NCBI GenBank assembly: GCA_007129145.1
Contig: SKWC01000419.1
Location: 1-6,434 of the forward strand
DNA from: Rubritepida sp.
GTDB lineage: Bacteria; Pseudomonadota; Alphaproteobacteria; Acetobacterales; Acetobacteraceae
Reading direction: 5' to 3'
Length of the DNA stretch: 6,434 nt
Every line of letters begins with the position of its first letter. Position 1 is the stretch's first letter. The notes below the pieces were generated by a model. That model searched no databases, was not told the origin of the DNA, and was given only the letters and a program-made list of their open reading frames with translations. Shown here piece after piece: positions 1 to 6,085 of the stretch. A program made the position numbers and the translations under genes.

Positions 1-637
1 CGGGCGCGGCGAGATCGGCGAGCTGCGCGTGGGGCTTTACCCCTCGGCGCCGCTGCTGCCCGCCTTCGCGCGCGCCGTGCAGGGGTTCCGGGCGCGGCTG
101 CCGGGCATGCATCTCAACCTGGCCGAGATGGCGACCGGACCGCAGATCGCGGCCCTGCGCCAGGGCACCCTCGATATCGGCGTGCTGCGCTGCGCCGGGC
201 GGCACGACATCCCGCCCGAGTTGCACGCCCATGAGCTTGCGCGTGAGCCGCTGGTGGTGGTGATGCCGCGGGACCACCCGCTGGCGGAGGGTCCCGTGCC
301 GGTTGCGGCGCTGGACGGGCAGCCGATGGTGTTCTTCAGCGAGAGCGTGATCACCACGCTGCGCGCCCAGCTGCATGGGATGTGCCAGCGCGCCGGCTTC
401 GCGCCCCGCATCGTGCAGGAGGCGCGCGAGAACACCACGCTGATGGGGCTGGTGGGCACCGGCATCGGGGTGACGGTCGTCCCCCTGTCGCTGACGCGGA
501 TCCGGGTGGATGGGGTGGTGCACCAGCCCCTGCTGGCCGAGGGCGCCGAGACCGCCACCTGGATCACCTGGGCCGGGGATGCCGCCAGCGAGTCGGCGCA
601 GCTGTTCGTCGCCGCCGCCTTGGCCAGGTCCGGCTGA
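1..637 (+). CDS. LysR-type transcriptional regulator, C-terminal effector-binding domain (5' end outside window)
   Basis: Reading frame is open from base 2 to the TGA at 635-637 (211 residues visible), so the gene enters from the left edge and its N-terminal winged helix-turn-helix is not in the window. What is visible matches the periplasmic-binding-like effector domain of LysR regulators: an opening GELRVGLYPSAPLLP strand-turn, then ALRQGTLDIGVLR (the L-x-x-G-x-L-D-x-G-x-x-R signature), EPLVVVMPRDHPLA (the 'lvvvlP..HPLA' hinge strand), a C-x-x-A-G-F-x-P segment, and LVGTGIGVTVVPLS (the 'lVaaGlGvalvP' signature). Known for the family: it binds a small molecule and controls nearby or distant promoters; the effector is unknown here. 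It runs convergently into the five-gene minus-strand cluster, with its stop directly touching that cluster's last stop. LysR regulators usually face their targets divergently, so control of this cluster is possible but not shown. The methionine at base 29 is internal, not the start. Confidence 0.93.
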   Translation, partial: GRGEIGELRVGLYPSAPLLPAFARAVQGFRARLPGMHLNLAEMATGPQIAALRQGTLDIGVLRCAGRHDIPPELHAHELAREPLVVVMPRDHPLAEGPVPVAALDGQPMVFFSESVITTLRAQLHGMCQRAGFAPRIVQEARENTTLMGLVGTGIGVTVVPLSLTRIRVDGVVHQPLLAEGAETATWITWAGDAASESAQLFVAAALARSG

Positions 638-640
638 TCA
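635..640. other. Abutting convergent stop codons (palindromic TGATCA)
   Basis: TGA of the LysR gene (635-637) is followed with no gap by TCA, the reverse complement of the LLM monooxygenase stop (640-638). No room remains for an intergenic terminator, so each transcript must run into the other gene's 3' end before stopping. Confidence 0.95.
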
Positions 641-1720
641 AGCGGCGAGCATCCGCCCCTGGTTGCGTTCGGCCATGATGGGCCGCACCCAGCGGGCGAA
701 GCGCGCCGCCTCCTCGTCATGCAGGTAGCCCGACAGGCAGAAGGAGGTGCAGCCCGCATCCACGAAGCGCTGCAGCGTGGCCGCGCATTGCGCCGGATCG
801 CCCACCACCATGATCCCCGCACCCGGCCGTGCGCGGGAGATCCCGGTCCACAGATGCGGCGCGATCAGCGCGCCATGCTCGCGCGCCAGTTCCTGCACCC
901 GCGCATTCGCCGCCGATGCCGCGACATGGGCGCGCAGCTTCTCGGTCTGCGCCTCGGTGACACCCGCGACCAGCGCCTCGGCGGCCGCCCAGGCCTCGGC
1001 CTCGGTCTCGCGGCAGCAGATCTGCAGCCGCATGCCGAATTGCAGCGCATCGCCGCGGCCATGCGCCGCGGCGATGGCGCGCAGCTGGGTGATGTTCTGC
1101 GCGATGCGCTCGGGCGTGTCGCCCCAGAACAGATGCACATCGGCGTGGCGGGCCGAGACCTCCCACGCCTCCATCGAGCCGCCGCCCAGGTAGAAGCGCG
1201 GGCTGGGCTGCTGCAGGCTGGGCGGCGCGACGCGCGCGCCCGACAGGGTGTGGAAGCGGCCGGCGTAATCCACCGGCTGGCCGGACCACAGCGCCTTCAT
1301 GATGGCCACCTCCTCGGCCATCATCGCGTAGCGGTCCTCCTTGGCCAGCGCGATGCCCTCGGCGCGCGTCTCGGCCTCCGACTGCCCCGCGATCAGGTTC
1401 ACCGCGATCCGCCCGCCCGAGAGCTGATCGAAGGTCGCCACCATCTTCGCGAATTGCACCGGCGCGATGTAGCCCGGGCGCGAGGCGACCAGCGCCTTGA
1501 TGCGCCGTGTCTTGGCCACCGCCATGGCGGAGGCGGTGAAGGCCTCCCAGCAGGGGGCCCCCACCGGGACCAGGAAGTATTCGAAGCCCGCCGCCTCGGC
1601 CGCCTGCACCACCCGGTCGAACAGCGCCGCCGAGGGCGGGATGTCGCGCGAACGGTCGCCGTAGCAGACCGTGTCGCCGGAGGTGGGCAGGTACCAGCCG
1701 AATTCGAGGCGGGGGGTCAT
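638..1720 (-). CDS. LLM class flavin-dependent monooxygenase, SsuD-like (alkanesulfonate monooxygenase family)
   Basis: Encodes 360 residues, close to the 381 of E. coli SsuD. Family members take FMNH2 from a partner reductase and use O2 to oxidise the substrate, SsuD by releasing sulfite from alkanesulfonates; cytosolic. Seen: GWYLPTSGD at 8-16 (SsuD FWFLPTHGD), VPVGAPCWEAF at 51-61 with C57 aligning to SsuD Cys54, RPGYIAP at 81-87, GGRIAVNLIAG at 102-112, YLGGGS at 177-182, GMRLQICCRET at 229-239, LWTGISRARPGAGIMVVGDP at 290-309 with R298 aligning to Arg297, and SGYLHDEEA at 330-338 with Y332 aligning to Tyr331. Two active-site histidines of SsuD are changed: His228 is Q233 and His11 is S14, so the substrate may not be an alkanesulfonate. 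The open frame extends to 1795, but the start at 1720 is preferred: it has AGGGAG six bases upstream and the homology begins there. Last gene of the cluster, 22 bases after the binding-protein gene. No flavin reductase is visible. Confidence 0.9.
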   Translation of the reverse strand: MTPRLEFGWYLPTSGDTVCYGDRSRDIPPSAALFDRVVQAAEAAGFEYFLVPVGAPCWEAFTASAMAVAKTRRIKALVASRPGYIAPVQFAKMVATFDQLSGGRIAVNLIAGQSEAETRAEGIALAKEDRYAMMAEEVAIMKALWSGQPVDYAGRFHTLSGARVAPPSLQQPSPRFYLGGGSMEAWEVSARHADVHLFWGDTPERIAQNITQLRAIAAAHGRGDALQFGMRLQICCRETEAEAWAAAEALVAGVTEAQTEKLRAHVAASAANARVQELAREHGALIAPHLWTGISRARPGAGIMVVGDPAQCAATLQRFVDAGCTSFCLSGYLHDEEAARFARWVRPIMAERNQGRMLAA

Positions 1721-1726
1721 GGCGTT

Positions 1727-1732
1727 CTCCCT
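1727..1732 (-). promoter_or_regulatory. Ribosome binding site of the LLM monooxygenase gene
   Basis: AGGGAG on the minus strand lies six bases upstream of the ATG at 1720. It decides the start against a 25-codon upstream extension that would overlap the binding-protein gene and has no homology. Confidence 0.7.
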
Positions 1733-1742
1733 GGTCGGGGGT

Positions 1743-2714
1743 TCAGCCCGCGGCGGGCAGCAGGTTGAGGCGTTCGAGCAGCGCGCGCTCCTCAACCATC
1801 GCCTGCTCCATCTGGGCGCGGTACTCCTCGCCGCTGGCCAGCATCAGCGGCTGGTCGAGCCGGGCGAGGAACTCGACGTGCTGCGGTTCCTGTGCGGCCT
1901 CGCGGAAGGCGTCGGCCAGCACGCCCACCACGGCGGGGTCCATGCCGGCCGGCCCGACCAGCCCGCCGGGGCTGTCCACCACGATGTCCATGCCAAGGTC
2001 GGTGAGGGTGGGCACGTCCGGGAAGCGCGCCGCGCGCTGGGAGGTGTACAGCGCGAGCAGCCTCAGCCGCCCATCCAGCACCAGCGGCGCCCAGCCCGAG
2101 GATTCCGAGGCGAAGTCGATCTCGCCGCCCATCAGCGCGCGCAGCGTGTCCGCCGTGCCGCGGTAGGGCACATGGGTGAATTCGAGCCCGCGCGCGAGGC
2201 GGATGCGCTCCATCGCGAGGTGCTGGGTGCTGCCGATACCCAGCGTGCCGTAGTTCAGCCGCCCCGGGTTGGCGGCCGCGTGCTCCAGCAACTCCTGCAT
2301 GGTCTGGAAGGGCGAATCCGCGCGCACCACCGTGCCCATCACGAAGCCGGTGATGCGCAGGATGTAGGTCAGGTCATTGATCGGGTGGTAGGGCGGGTTC
2401 GGGTTCAGCAGCATCTGCCGCACCACGCCCATGTGCATCTGCGAGATGGTGTAGCCGTCGGGCGCGGCTTCCTTCAGCGCCATCGCCCCCAGGATCCCAG
2501 CCGCGCCGGCGCGGTTCTCGACCACCACCGGCTGGCCGAGCTTCTGGCTGACCGATTCCGCCATGATGCGGAACCCGGAGTCGGCGGGGCCGCCGGCGGT
2601 CCAGGGAATGATCAGCCGGATGCGGCGGCTAGGGAAACTGCCCTGCGCCAAGGCGGGAGCGGCGAGGGCCGCGGCGGGGAGTGCCAGCGCGGTGCGCCGG
2701 GTCAGCGTCGTCAT
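1743..2714 (-). CDS. Tripartite tricarboxylate transporter family substrate-binding protein (Bug/TctC-like)
   Basis: Encodes 323 residues, the usual Bug length. Bug proteins are periplasmic binding proteins for organic acids (dicarboxylates, aromatic acids, amino-acid-like acids), nominally for TctAB-type transporters. Seen: an export signal at 1-23 (LTRRTAL with an arginine pair at 6-7, an Ala/Leu/Pro core, likely cleavage after APALA-23); IRLIIPWTAGGPAD at 32-45 with GG at 41-42 and D45 of the carboxylate-binding loop; VVVENRAGAAG at 63-73; APDGYT at 84-89; YGTLGIGSTQHLAME at 155-169; VPYRGTADTLRALMGGEIDF at 182-201; FPDVPTLTDLG at 231-241; GLVGPAGM at 251-258. Start chosen at 2714 because it opens the signal peptide and has AGGAGG seven bases upstream; the frame stays open to 2771 without a signal there. 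No TctA/TctB membrane genes are in the window, so it is an orphan receptor here, as is common in Bug-rich genomes. Its place among catabolic enzymes suggests it captures the pathway substrate (inference). Confidence 0.94.
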   Translation of the reverse strand: MTTLTRRTALALPAAALAAPALAQGSFPSRRIRLIIPWTAGGPADSGFRIMAESVSQKLGQPVVVENRAGAAGILGAMALKEAAPDGYTISQMHMGVVRQMLLNPNPPYHPINDLTYILRITGFVMGTVVRADSPFQTMQELLEHAAANPGRLNYGTLGIGSTQHLAMERIRLARGLEFTHVPYRGTADTLRALMGGEIDFASESSGWAPLVLDGRLRLLALYTSQRAARFPDVPTLTDLGMDIVVDSPGGLVGPAGMDPAVVGVLADAFREAAQEPQHVEFLARLDQPLMLASGEEYRAQMEQAMVEERALLERLNLLPAAG

Positions 2715-2797
2715 GGTTCTGCCTCCTCTGTCGAGGCCGCCATGCTGGAACCGCCAAGCGCCATGGGGCAACCCGGAATGAACATGCCCGCGCGCCC
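2715..2797 (-). other. 83-base intergenic gap inside the gene cluster
   Basis: The only sizeable gap within the minus-strand run, between the lyase stop (TAG at 2800-2798) and the binding-protein start. Apart from the AGGAGG near its end I see no convincing terminator hairpin with a T tract and no clear -35/-10 pair. An internal promoter or an mRNA processing site that raises binding-protein expression would fit here but is not shown. Confidence 0.5.
2722..2727 (-). promoter_or_regulatory. Ribosome binding site of the Bug-type binding-protein gene
   Basis: A full AGGAGG on the minus strand, seven bases before the ATG at 2714. It is the strongest Shine-Dalgarno in the cluster, fitting a highly translated secreted receptor, and it fixes the start at the signal peptide. 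Confidence 0.8.
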
Positions 2798-3637
2798 CTA
2801 TTCCCTGGCTTGCGCCAGGATGCGCCGCGCGCGGATCAGGATGGGCTCATCCACCATCCGGCCATCCACCACGAAGCTGCCGCGCCCTTCGGCCGTCGCC
2901 GCCTCGGCCGCCGCGACCTGGCGGCGCGCGAGGTCCAGCTCCGCCGCGCTGGGCGCGAAGCCCTCGTTCAGCAGCGGCACCACCGAGGGGTGGATGCAAC
3001 TCGCCCCCGCGAAGCCCGCCCTACGCGAGCGCGCGATGAGGTCGCGCAGCCGCGCGGCGTCGCGGAAATCCGCGATGCTGCCGAGCGTGCCATAGGCTGG
3101 CACTCCGGCGGCCACCGCGGCGATGATGGCCTGGCGCTTGGCCAGCTGGATGGTCTCGTCATCCGCTTCCGCGCCGATCTCGGCGGCCAGATCCTCGGCC
3201 CCCACCGCCAGCCCCGCCACGAGCGGCGAGGCCCGCGCGATGGCCTCCATGAAGGGCAGCGCGGCGGCGTTCTCGACCAGCGGGAAGATCACCATGGGCC
3301 GGGGCGCGGCGGCCAGCATCTCGGCCACCAGGCGGACATGCTCGGGGCCGGTCACCTTGGTCAGCACGATGCCATCCGCGCCCGCCGCGATCGTGGCCTC
3401 GATATCGCGCACCGCCTGGCCGAGCGGGCGGTTTACCCGCACCAGCACATCCGCCCCGCCCGCGCGGACCTGAGGCACTGCCTCCGGCAAGGCGGCGCGC
3501 GCCTCCGCCTTGCGGTCGGGGGGGATGCTGTCCTCCAGGTCGAGCAGGATGGCATCCGCCCCCGCCCCGGCCGCCTTGGCCAGGAAGCGCGGCACATTGG
3601 CCGGCACATACAGCATGGAGCGCCAGGGCGCGGGCAT
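2798..3637 (-). CDS. CitE-like CoA-ester lyase, HpcH/HpaI aldolase/citrate lyase family
   Basis: Encodes 279 residues, normal for single-domain CitE-like proteins. The family cleaves or forms 3-hydroxyacyl-CoA esters (malyl-, citramalyl-CoA and relatives) with Mg2+ in a TIM barrel; cytosolic. Seen: RSMLYVPAN at 6-14, GADAILLDLEDSIPPDRKAEAR at 26-47 (written in full only as family signature; key residues D33, E35, D36), VRVNR at 66-70, E122 in PLVENAAAL and D149 in GAEDLAAEIGA as the expected metal ligands, GASCIHPSVVPLLNEGF at 211-227 (family G-x-x-C-I-H-P), and DGRMVDEPI at 258-266. Variants: the usual P-K-V strand end is TKV at 93-95, and the usual I-E-T motif is VEN at 121-123. Its ATG shares one base with the stop of the CoA-transferase (TGATG), so translation is probably coupled. 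That partner supplies the natural role: the lyase would cut the CoA thioester it makes. Exact substrate unknown; annotation as citrate lyase beta subunit would be misleading since no CitF/CitD is present. Confidence 0.92.
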   Translation of the reverse strand: MPAPWRSMLYVPANVPRFLAKAAGAGADAILLDLEDSIPPDRKAEARAALPEAVPQVRAGGADVLVRVNRPLGQAVRDIEATIAAGADGIVLTKVTGPEHVRLVAEMLAAAPRPMVIFPLVENAAALPFMEAIARASPLVAGLAVGAEDLAAEIGAEADDETIQLAKRQAIIAAVAAGVPAYGTLGSIADFRDAARLRDLIARSRRAGFAGASCIHPSVVPLLNEGFAPSAAELDLARRQVAAAEAATAEGRGSFVVDGRMVDEPILIRARRILAQARE

Positions 3638-4875
3638 CAGGCCTTCCCTCCGTCAATCACCACGCCGGCCTGTCGCAGCCGGGCGAGTTCCGCCGACCCC
3701 AGCAGCGGGGCCAGCAGCGCGTCATTGTCCTGCCCGAGCGCGGGGGCGGGGTTGCGCAGGATGCCCGGCGTGGCGGACAGCCGCGCCACCTCGCCATGCA
3801 TGGGCAGCCAGCCGCCGGGCATTTCGGGCTCGGGCACCTCCACCAGCGCCTCGCGCTCGGCGATGTAGCGGTCCTCGTCCAGGCCGCGCACATCCATGAT
3901 GGGGCCGATGGTGACACCGTCGCGGTCGAACTGCGCCAGCGCTTCCTCAAGGGTCATCGCGGCGATGGCGTCGCGCACCACGCCGTCGATCTCCTCCAGA
4001 TTGCGGATGCGGGCGGCGTTGTCCTTGAACCGAGGGTCATTCACCAGCTCCGGCCGGCCGATGCTGCGCATCAGCTTGACGAACATCGCCTGGGTCGAGC
4101 TGGACAGCCCCACCCAGCCGCCATCCTTCGTGCGGTAGGCGTTGCGGGGCGCCGTGTTGTTGCTGCGGCTGCCGGTGCGCGGCTTCACCTTTCCCGTCAG
4201 GCGGTGGTTCGCCATCTGGGGCTCCAGCACGGCGAAGATCGGCTCGAACAGGGACAGGTCCATCACCTGGCCCTGGCCAGTGGCATCGGCGTGGCGCAGC
4301 GCGATCATGGCGGTGGCCGCGCCATACAGCCCGGCATAGGCATCGGCCATGAACATGGGCGGCAGCACGGGCGGGCGGTCCTCGAAGCCGTTCAGCGCGG
4401 CGAAGCCCGAATAGCCCTCGACCAGCGTGCCGAAGCCGGGCTTGTGCCGGAAGGGGCCGGTCTGCCCCCAGCCCGAGACGCGCACCACGACAAGCCGCGG
4501 GTTGAGCGCCAGCAGGTCCTGGGGATCCAGGCCCATCTCCTCCAGCACGCCGGGCCGAAAACTCTCCACCAGCATCGCCGCCCCTTCGACCAGGCGGCGC
4601 ACCACCGCGATGGCCTCGGGGTTGCGCAGATCCAGGCAGATGCTGCGCTTGTTGCGGCACCAGGTCTTCCAAGAGGTCTCGACGCCCTCGACGCGCCAGG
4701 CGCGCAGCGTGTCGCCCGCGGGGGGCTCCACCTTGATGACCTCGGCGCCATGGTCGGCCAGCACCTTGGTCAGCATGTTGCCGGCCACGAGGCGCGAGAG
4801 GTCCACCACCCGAACCCCATCCAGCGCGCCTTTCGCGCCCGCATCAAAGCCCTTGCGGGCGAGCGGGCGCGTCAT
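3637..4875 (-). CDS. CaiB/BaiF (class III) CoA-transferase
   Basis: Encodes 412 residues, typical for the family. Such enzymes move CoA from a donor thioester (for example succinyl-CoA) to a free carboxylate, through an aspartyl-CoA anhydride; cytosolic, interlocked dimers. Seen: the opening GALDGVRVVDLSRLVAGNMLTKVLADHGAEVIKVEPPAGD at about 16-55 (family hallmark; key stretch ADHGAEVIKVE at 40-50), the NKRSICLDLRNPE stretch at 75-87, VRVSGWGQTGP at 131-141, and FMADAYAGLYGAATAMIAL with D178 as the predicted nucleophilic aspartate, then TGQGQVMDLSLFE at 199-211. Start at 4875 chosen because homology begins just after it, GGAGG lies four bases upstream, and it forms an ATGA overlap with the dioxygenase stop; the frame is open to 5004 but only within the dioxygenase gene. 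It overlaps the lyase by one base. The context predicts that it activates the acid handled by the neighbouring oxygenases or the one split by the lyase. Substrate cannot be assigned; formyl- or carnitine-specific labels are not supported. Confidence 0.95.
   Translation of the reverse strand: MTRPLARKGFDAGAKGALDGVRVVDLSRLVAGNMLTKVLADHGAEVIKVEPPAGDTLRAWRVEGVETSWKTWCRNKRSICLDLRNPEAIAVVRRLVEGAAMLVESFRPGVLEEMGLDPQDLLALNPRLVVVRVSGWGQTGPFRHKPGFGTLVEGYSGFAALNGFEDRPPVLPPMFMADAYAGLYGAATAMIALRHADATGQGQVMDLSLFEPIFAVLEPQMANHRLTGKVKPRTGSRSNNTAPRNAYRTKDGGWVGLSSSTQAMFVKLMRSIGRPELVNDPRFKDNAARIRNLEEIDGVVRDAIAAMTLEEALAQFDRDGVTIGPIMDVRGLDEDRYIAEREALVEVPEPEMPGGWLPMHGEVARLSATPGILRNPAPALGQDNDALLAPLLGSAELARLRQAGVVIDGGKA
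3647..3651 (-). promoter_or_regulatory. Ribosome binding site of the CitE-like lyase gene
   Basis: GGAGG on the minus strand, nine bases upstream of the ATG at 3637 and inside the last codons of the CoA-transferase gene. Together with the one-base stop/start overlap it supports re-initiation after the upstream gene. Confidence 0.65.
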
Positions 4876-4884
4876 TGCGCCTCC
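4872..4884 (-). promoter_or_regulatory. Translational coupling junction: ATGA overlap plus embedded ribosome binding site
   Basis: The ATG of the CoA-transferase (4875-4873) and the TGA of the dioxygenase (4874-4872) overlap as ATGA. GGAGG at 4884-4880 sits in the dioxygenase's last sense codons (Leu-Glu-Ala), four bases from the ATG. This arrangement is typical of termination-reinitiation between genes whose products are needed in matched amounts. Confidence 0.8.
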
Positions 4885-5960
4885 AGCACGAAGCTCAGCC
4901 GCGTCTGCTGGGTGATGATGCCGCCGCGGTTGCCCACCTCCAGGCTGCCGTAGCGCTGGGCGAAGGCGGGCGGCAGTTCGCGCGCGCCCTGGGGCGCCAG
5001 CCACAGCCGCAGCAGGTGGCGGCGGCGCTCCGGCTCGGGCCAGTCCTCGAAATCACCGCGGCTGTGCAGGCAGGTGTGGTTGTGCACGAACTGCATGTCG
5101 CCGGGCAGGAACTCCATGCCGAGGTTGATCCCCGGCTCATTCGCCAGGCTGTCCAGCATGGCCAGCGCCTCGACCTCGGTCCCGGTCAGGCGGCGGCATT
5201 CGGGGAAATTCGCCTGCGCCGAGCGGATATACTGCCCGGCATAGATCGTGGTCAGCATCCCCTGGTGCCAGCTGAACACCGGCACCTCGAACCAGGGCAG
5301 CATGCCCGGCGGGATCTCGCCGCGGCGGTCGGTGGGCATGGGGTTGAACAGCGCGGCGCAGAGGTCGGGGCGGCGGCGGCGCATCTCGTCATGCAGCGTG
5401 ACCGAGGAGACGAGGCGGCTCTCGCCACCCCACTTCGCGGTCCTGAGGCAGAGCAGCCCCACCACGTCGCAGGAATCCGTGTGGAATTCGAGTTCGCGGT
5501 TGGTCTGGTAGTAGCGCACCTTGGGGTCACGGATGTCGAGGCCGAGGTCCTTCACATGGCCCAGCAGATGGCCCTTGGCGTTCTGGCTGCGGAAACTGCC
5601 CAGATGCGCCCCGATGCCGAGATAGGCGGACGCGGCCTCGGCCACCGAATAGCGCGCCACATCGAAGCCGCGCAGCAGGGTGAAGCCGCGGCCATGCAGC
5701 AGCGCGTGCAGCATCGCATCGAGCTTGGGGCGCAGCCGGGGCAGGGGGAAGGTCTCGGGGGTGATCTCGCCCATGGCGCGGCCCGAGGCGGCGTGCGCGC
5801 GGATGGCGGCGTCGAGTTCGGCGCGCTCGGCGTCGTCCAGGGTGATGATCCAGGAGCGGTCCTGCTCCATCGCGCGCCCGGTCCAGGCGGCGGGGCCGCC
5901 CACGGGCCCAAGCGGCATGGAGGGCGGCATGGGGGGCGTGCTGGTCTGGCCATCGGGCAT
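4872..5960 (-). CDS. TauD/TfdA-family Fe(II)/2-oxoglutarate-dependent dioxygenase
   Basis: Encodes 362 residues. The family couples decarboxylation of 2-oxoglutarate to hydroxylation of a substrate, often a sulfonate, aryloxyacid, carnitine-like or other small acid; cytosolic. Seen: a Pro/Met-rich leader at 9-24, GPAAWTG at 22-28 (common opening of this subgroup), GRGFTLLRGFDVARYS at 90-105, LGIGAHLGSFRSQN at 114-127, the iron motif H160-T-D162 in ELEFHTDSCDVVGLLCL, GGESRLVSS at 178-186, and FLPGDMQFVHNHTCLHSR at 284-301 followed by ERRRHLLRLWLAP. H299 is the likely distal iron ligand and R314 or R318 the likely 2-oxoglutarate carboxylate ligand. Start at 5960 has GGAGG eight bases upstream; M11, M15 and M31 are alternatives that would trim the low-complexity leader, and the frame extends to 6176 into panB, which is rejected. 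First gene of the minus-strand cluster, divergent from panB. Substrate unknown; taurine specificity is not supported, since the protein is longer and resembles the general PF02668 group. Confidence 0.92.
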   Translation of the reverse strand: MPDGQTSTPPMPPSMPLGPVGGPAAWTGRAMEQDRSWIITLDDAERAELDAAIRAHAASGRAMGEITPETFPLPRLRPKLDAMLHALLHGRGFTLLRGFDVARYSVAEAASAYLGIGAHLGSFRSQNAKGHLLGHVKDLGLDIRDPKVRYYQTNRELEFHTDSCDVVGLLCLRTAKWGGESRLVSSVTLHDEMRRRRPDLCAALFNPMPTDRRGEIPPGMLPWFEVPVFSWHQGMLTTIYAGQYIRSAQANFPECRRLTGTEVEALAMLDSLANEPGINLGMEFLPGDMQFVHNHTCLHSRGDFEDWPEPERRRHLLRLWLAPQGARELPPAFAQRYGSLEVGNRGGIITQQTRLSFVLEAQ

Positions 5961-5968
5961 GGGGGTTT

Positions 5969-5973
5969 CCTCC
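5969..5973 (-). promoter_or_regulatory. Ribosome binding site of the dioxygenase gene
   Basis: GGAGG on the minus strand, eight bases upstream of the ATG at 5960. It selects this methionine over the in-frame internal ones at residues 11, 15 and 31, none of which I judged to have as good a site. Confidence 0.7.
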
Positions 5974-6080
5974 GCGTTCTGGTCTTTGGCGCAGAGGCTA
6001 GTGCCTGGCGGGCCAGACCCGCAACCGGCGCGCTTGACGCGGCGGGCCGCTGAAGGCCGCATGGCGCGCCAGTCACCGGG

Positions 6081-6085
6081 AAGGA
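6081..6085 (+). promoter_or_regulatory. Ribosome binding site of panB
   Basis: AAGGA (within GGGAAGGA) eight bases before the ATG at 6094. It favours this start over the in-frame ATG at 6061. Confidence 0.65.

Noticed and set aside
37..822. 261-codon open frame on the - strand that spans the LysR/monooxygenase junction
   Set aside because: Antisense to the LysR domain and out of frame with the monooxygenase; Arg/Ser/Pro-rich shadow.
719..1768. 349-codon open frame on the + strand
   Set aside because: Antisense to the SsuD-like monooxygenase, whose motifs are unmistakable; the + strand translation shows no recognisable domain.
2715..2797. Intrinsic terminator in the gap between lyase and binding-protein genes
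   Set aside because: No stable hairpin followed by a T tract is seen on the minus strand; only short chance GC palindromes.
1671..3095. 474-codon open frame on the + strand
   Set aside because: It lies antisense to the binding-protein gene and parts of its neighbours, is rich in Arg, His, Gly and Gln without family motifs, and crosses several real gene boundaries. GC-rich antisense shadow.
2681..3868. 395-codon open frame on the + strand
   Set aside because: Antisense to the CitE-like lyase and its junctions; Arg/His/Gly-rich with no motif.
3637..4875. Complete itaconate degradation locus (CoA-transferase, hydratase, citramalyl-CoA lyase)
   Set aside because: Two of the three families are present, but no MaoC-type or other hydratase lies in the window and the two oxygenases do not belong to that route. 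The name would over-claim.
3796..4953. 385-codon open frame on the + strand
   Set aside because: Antisense to the CoA-transferase, which has the family hallmarks and predicted catalytic aspartate; shadow.
4872..5960. Taurine/alkanesulfonate utilisation locus (tauD with ssuD)
   Set aside because: The dioxygenase matches only the broad TauD/TfdA family and the monooxygenase lacks SsuD histidines; no ABC transporter or flavin reductase of a tau/ssu operon is present.
4875..6053. 392-codon open frame on the + strand
   Set aside because: Antisense to the dioxygenase, repetitive His/Gln/Ala/Arg composition; shadow.
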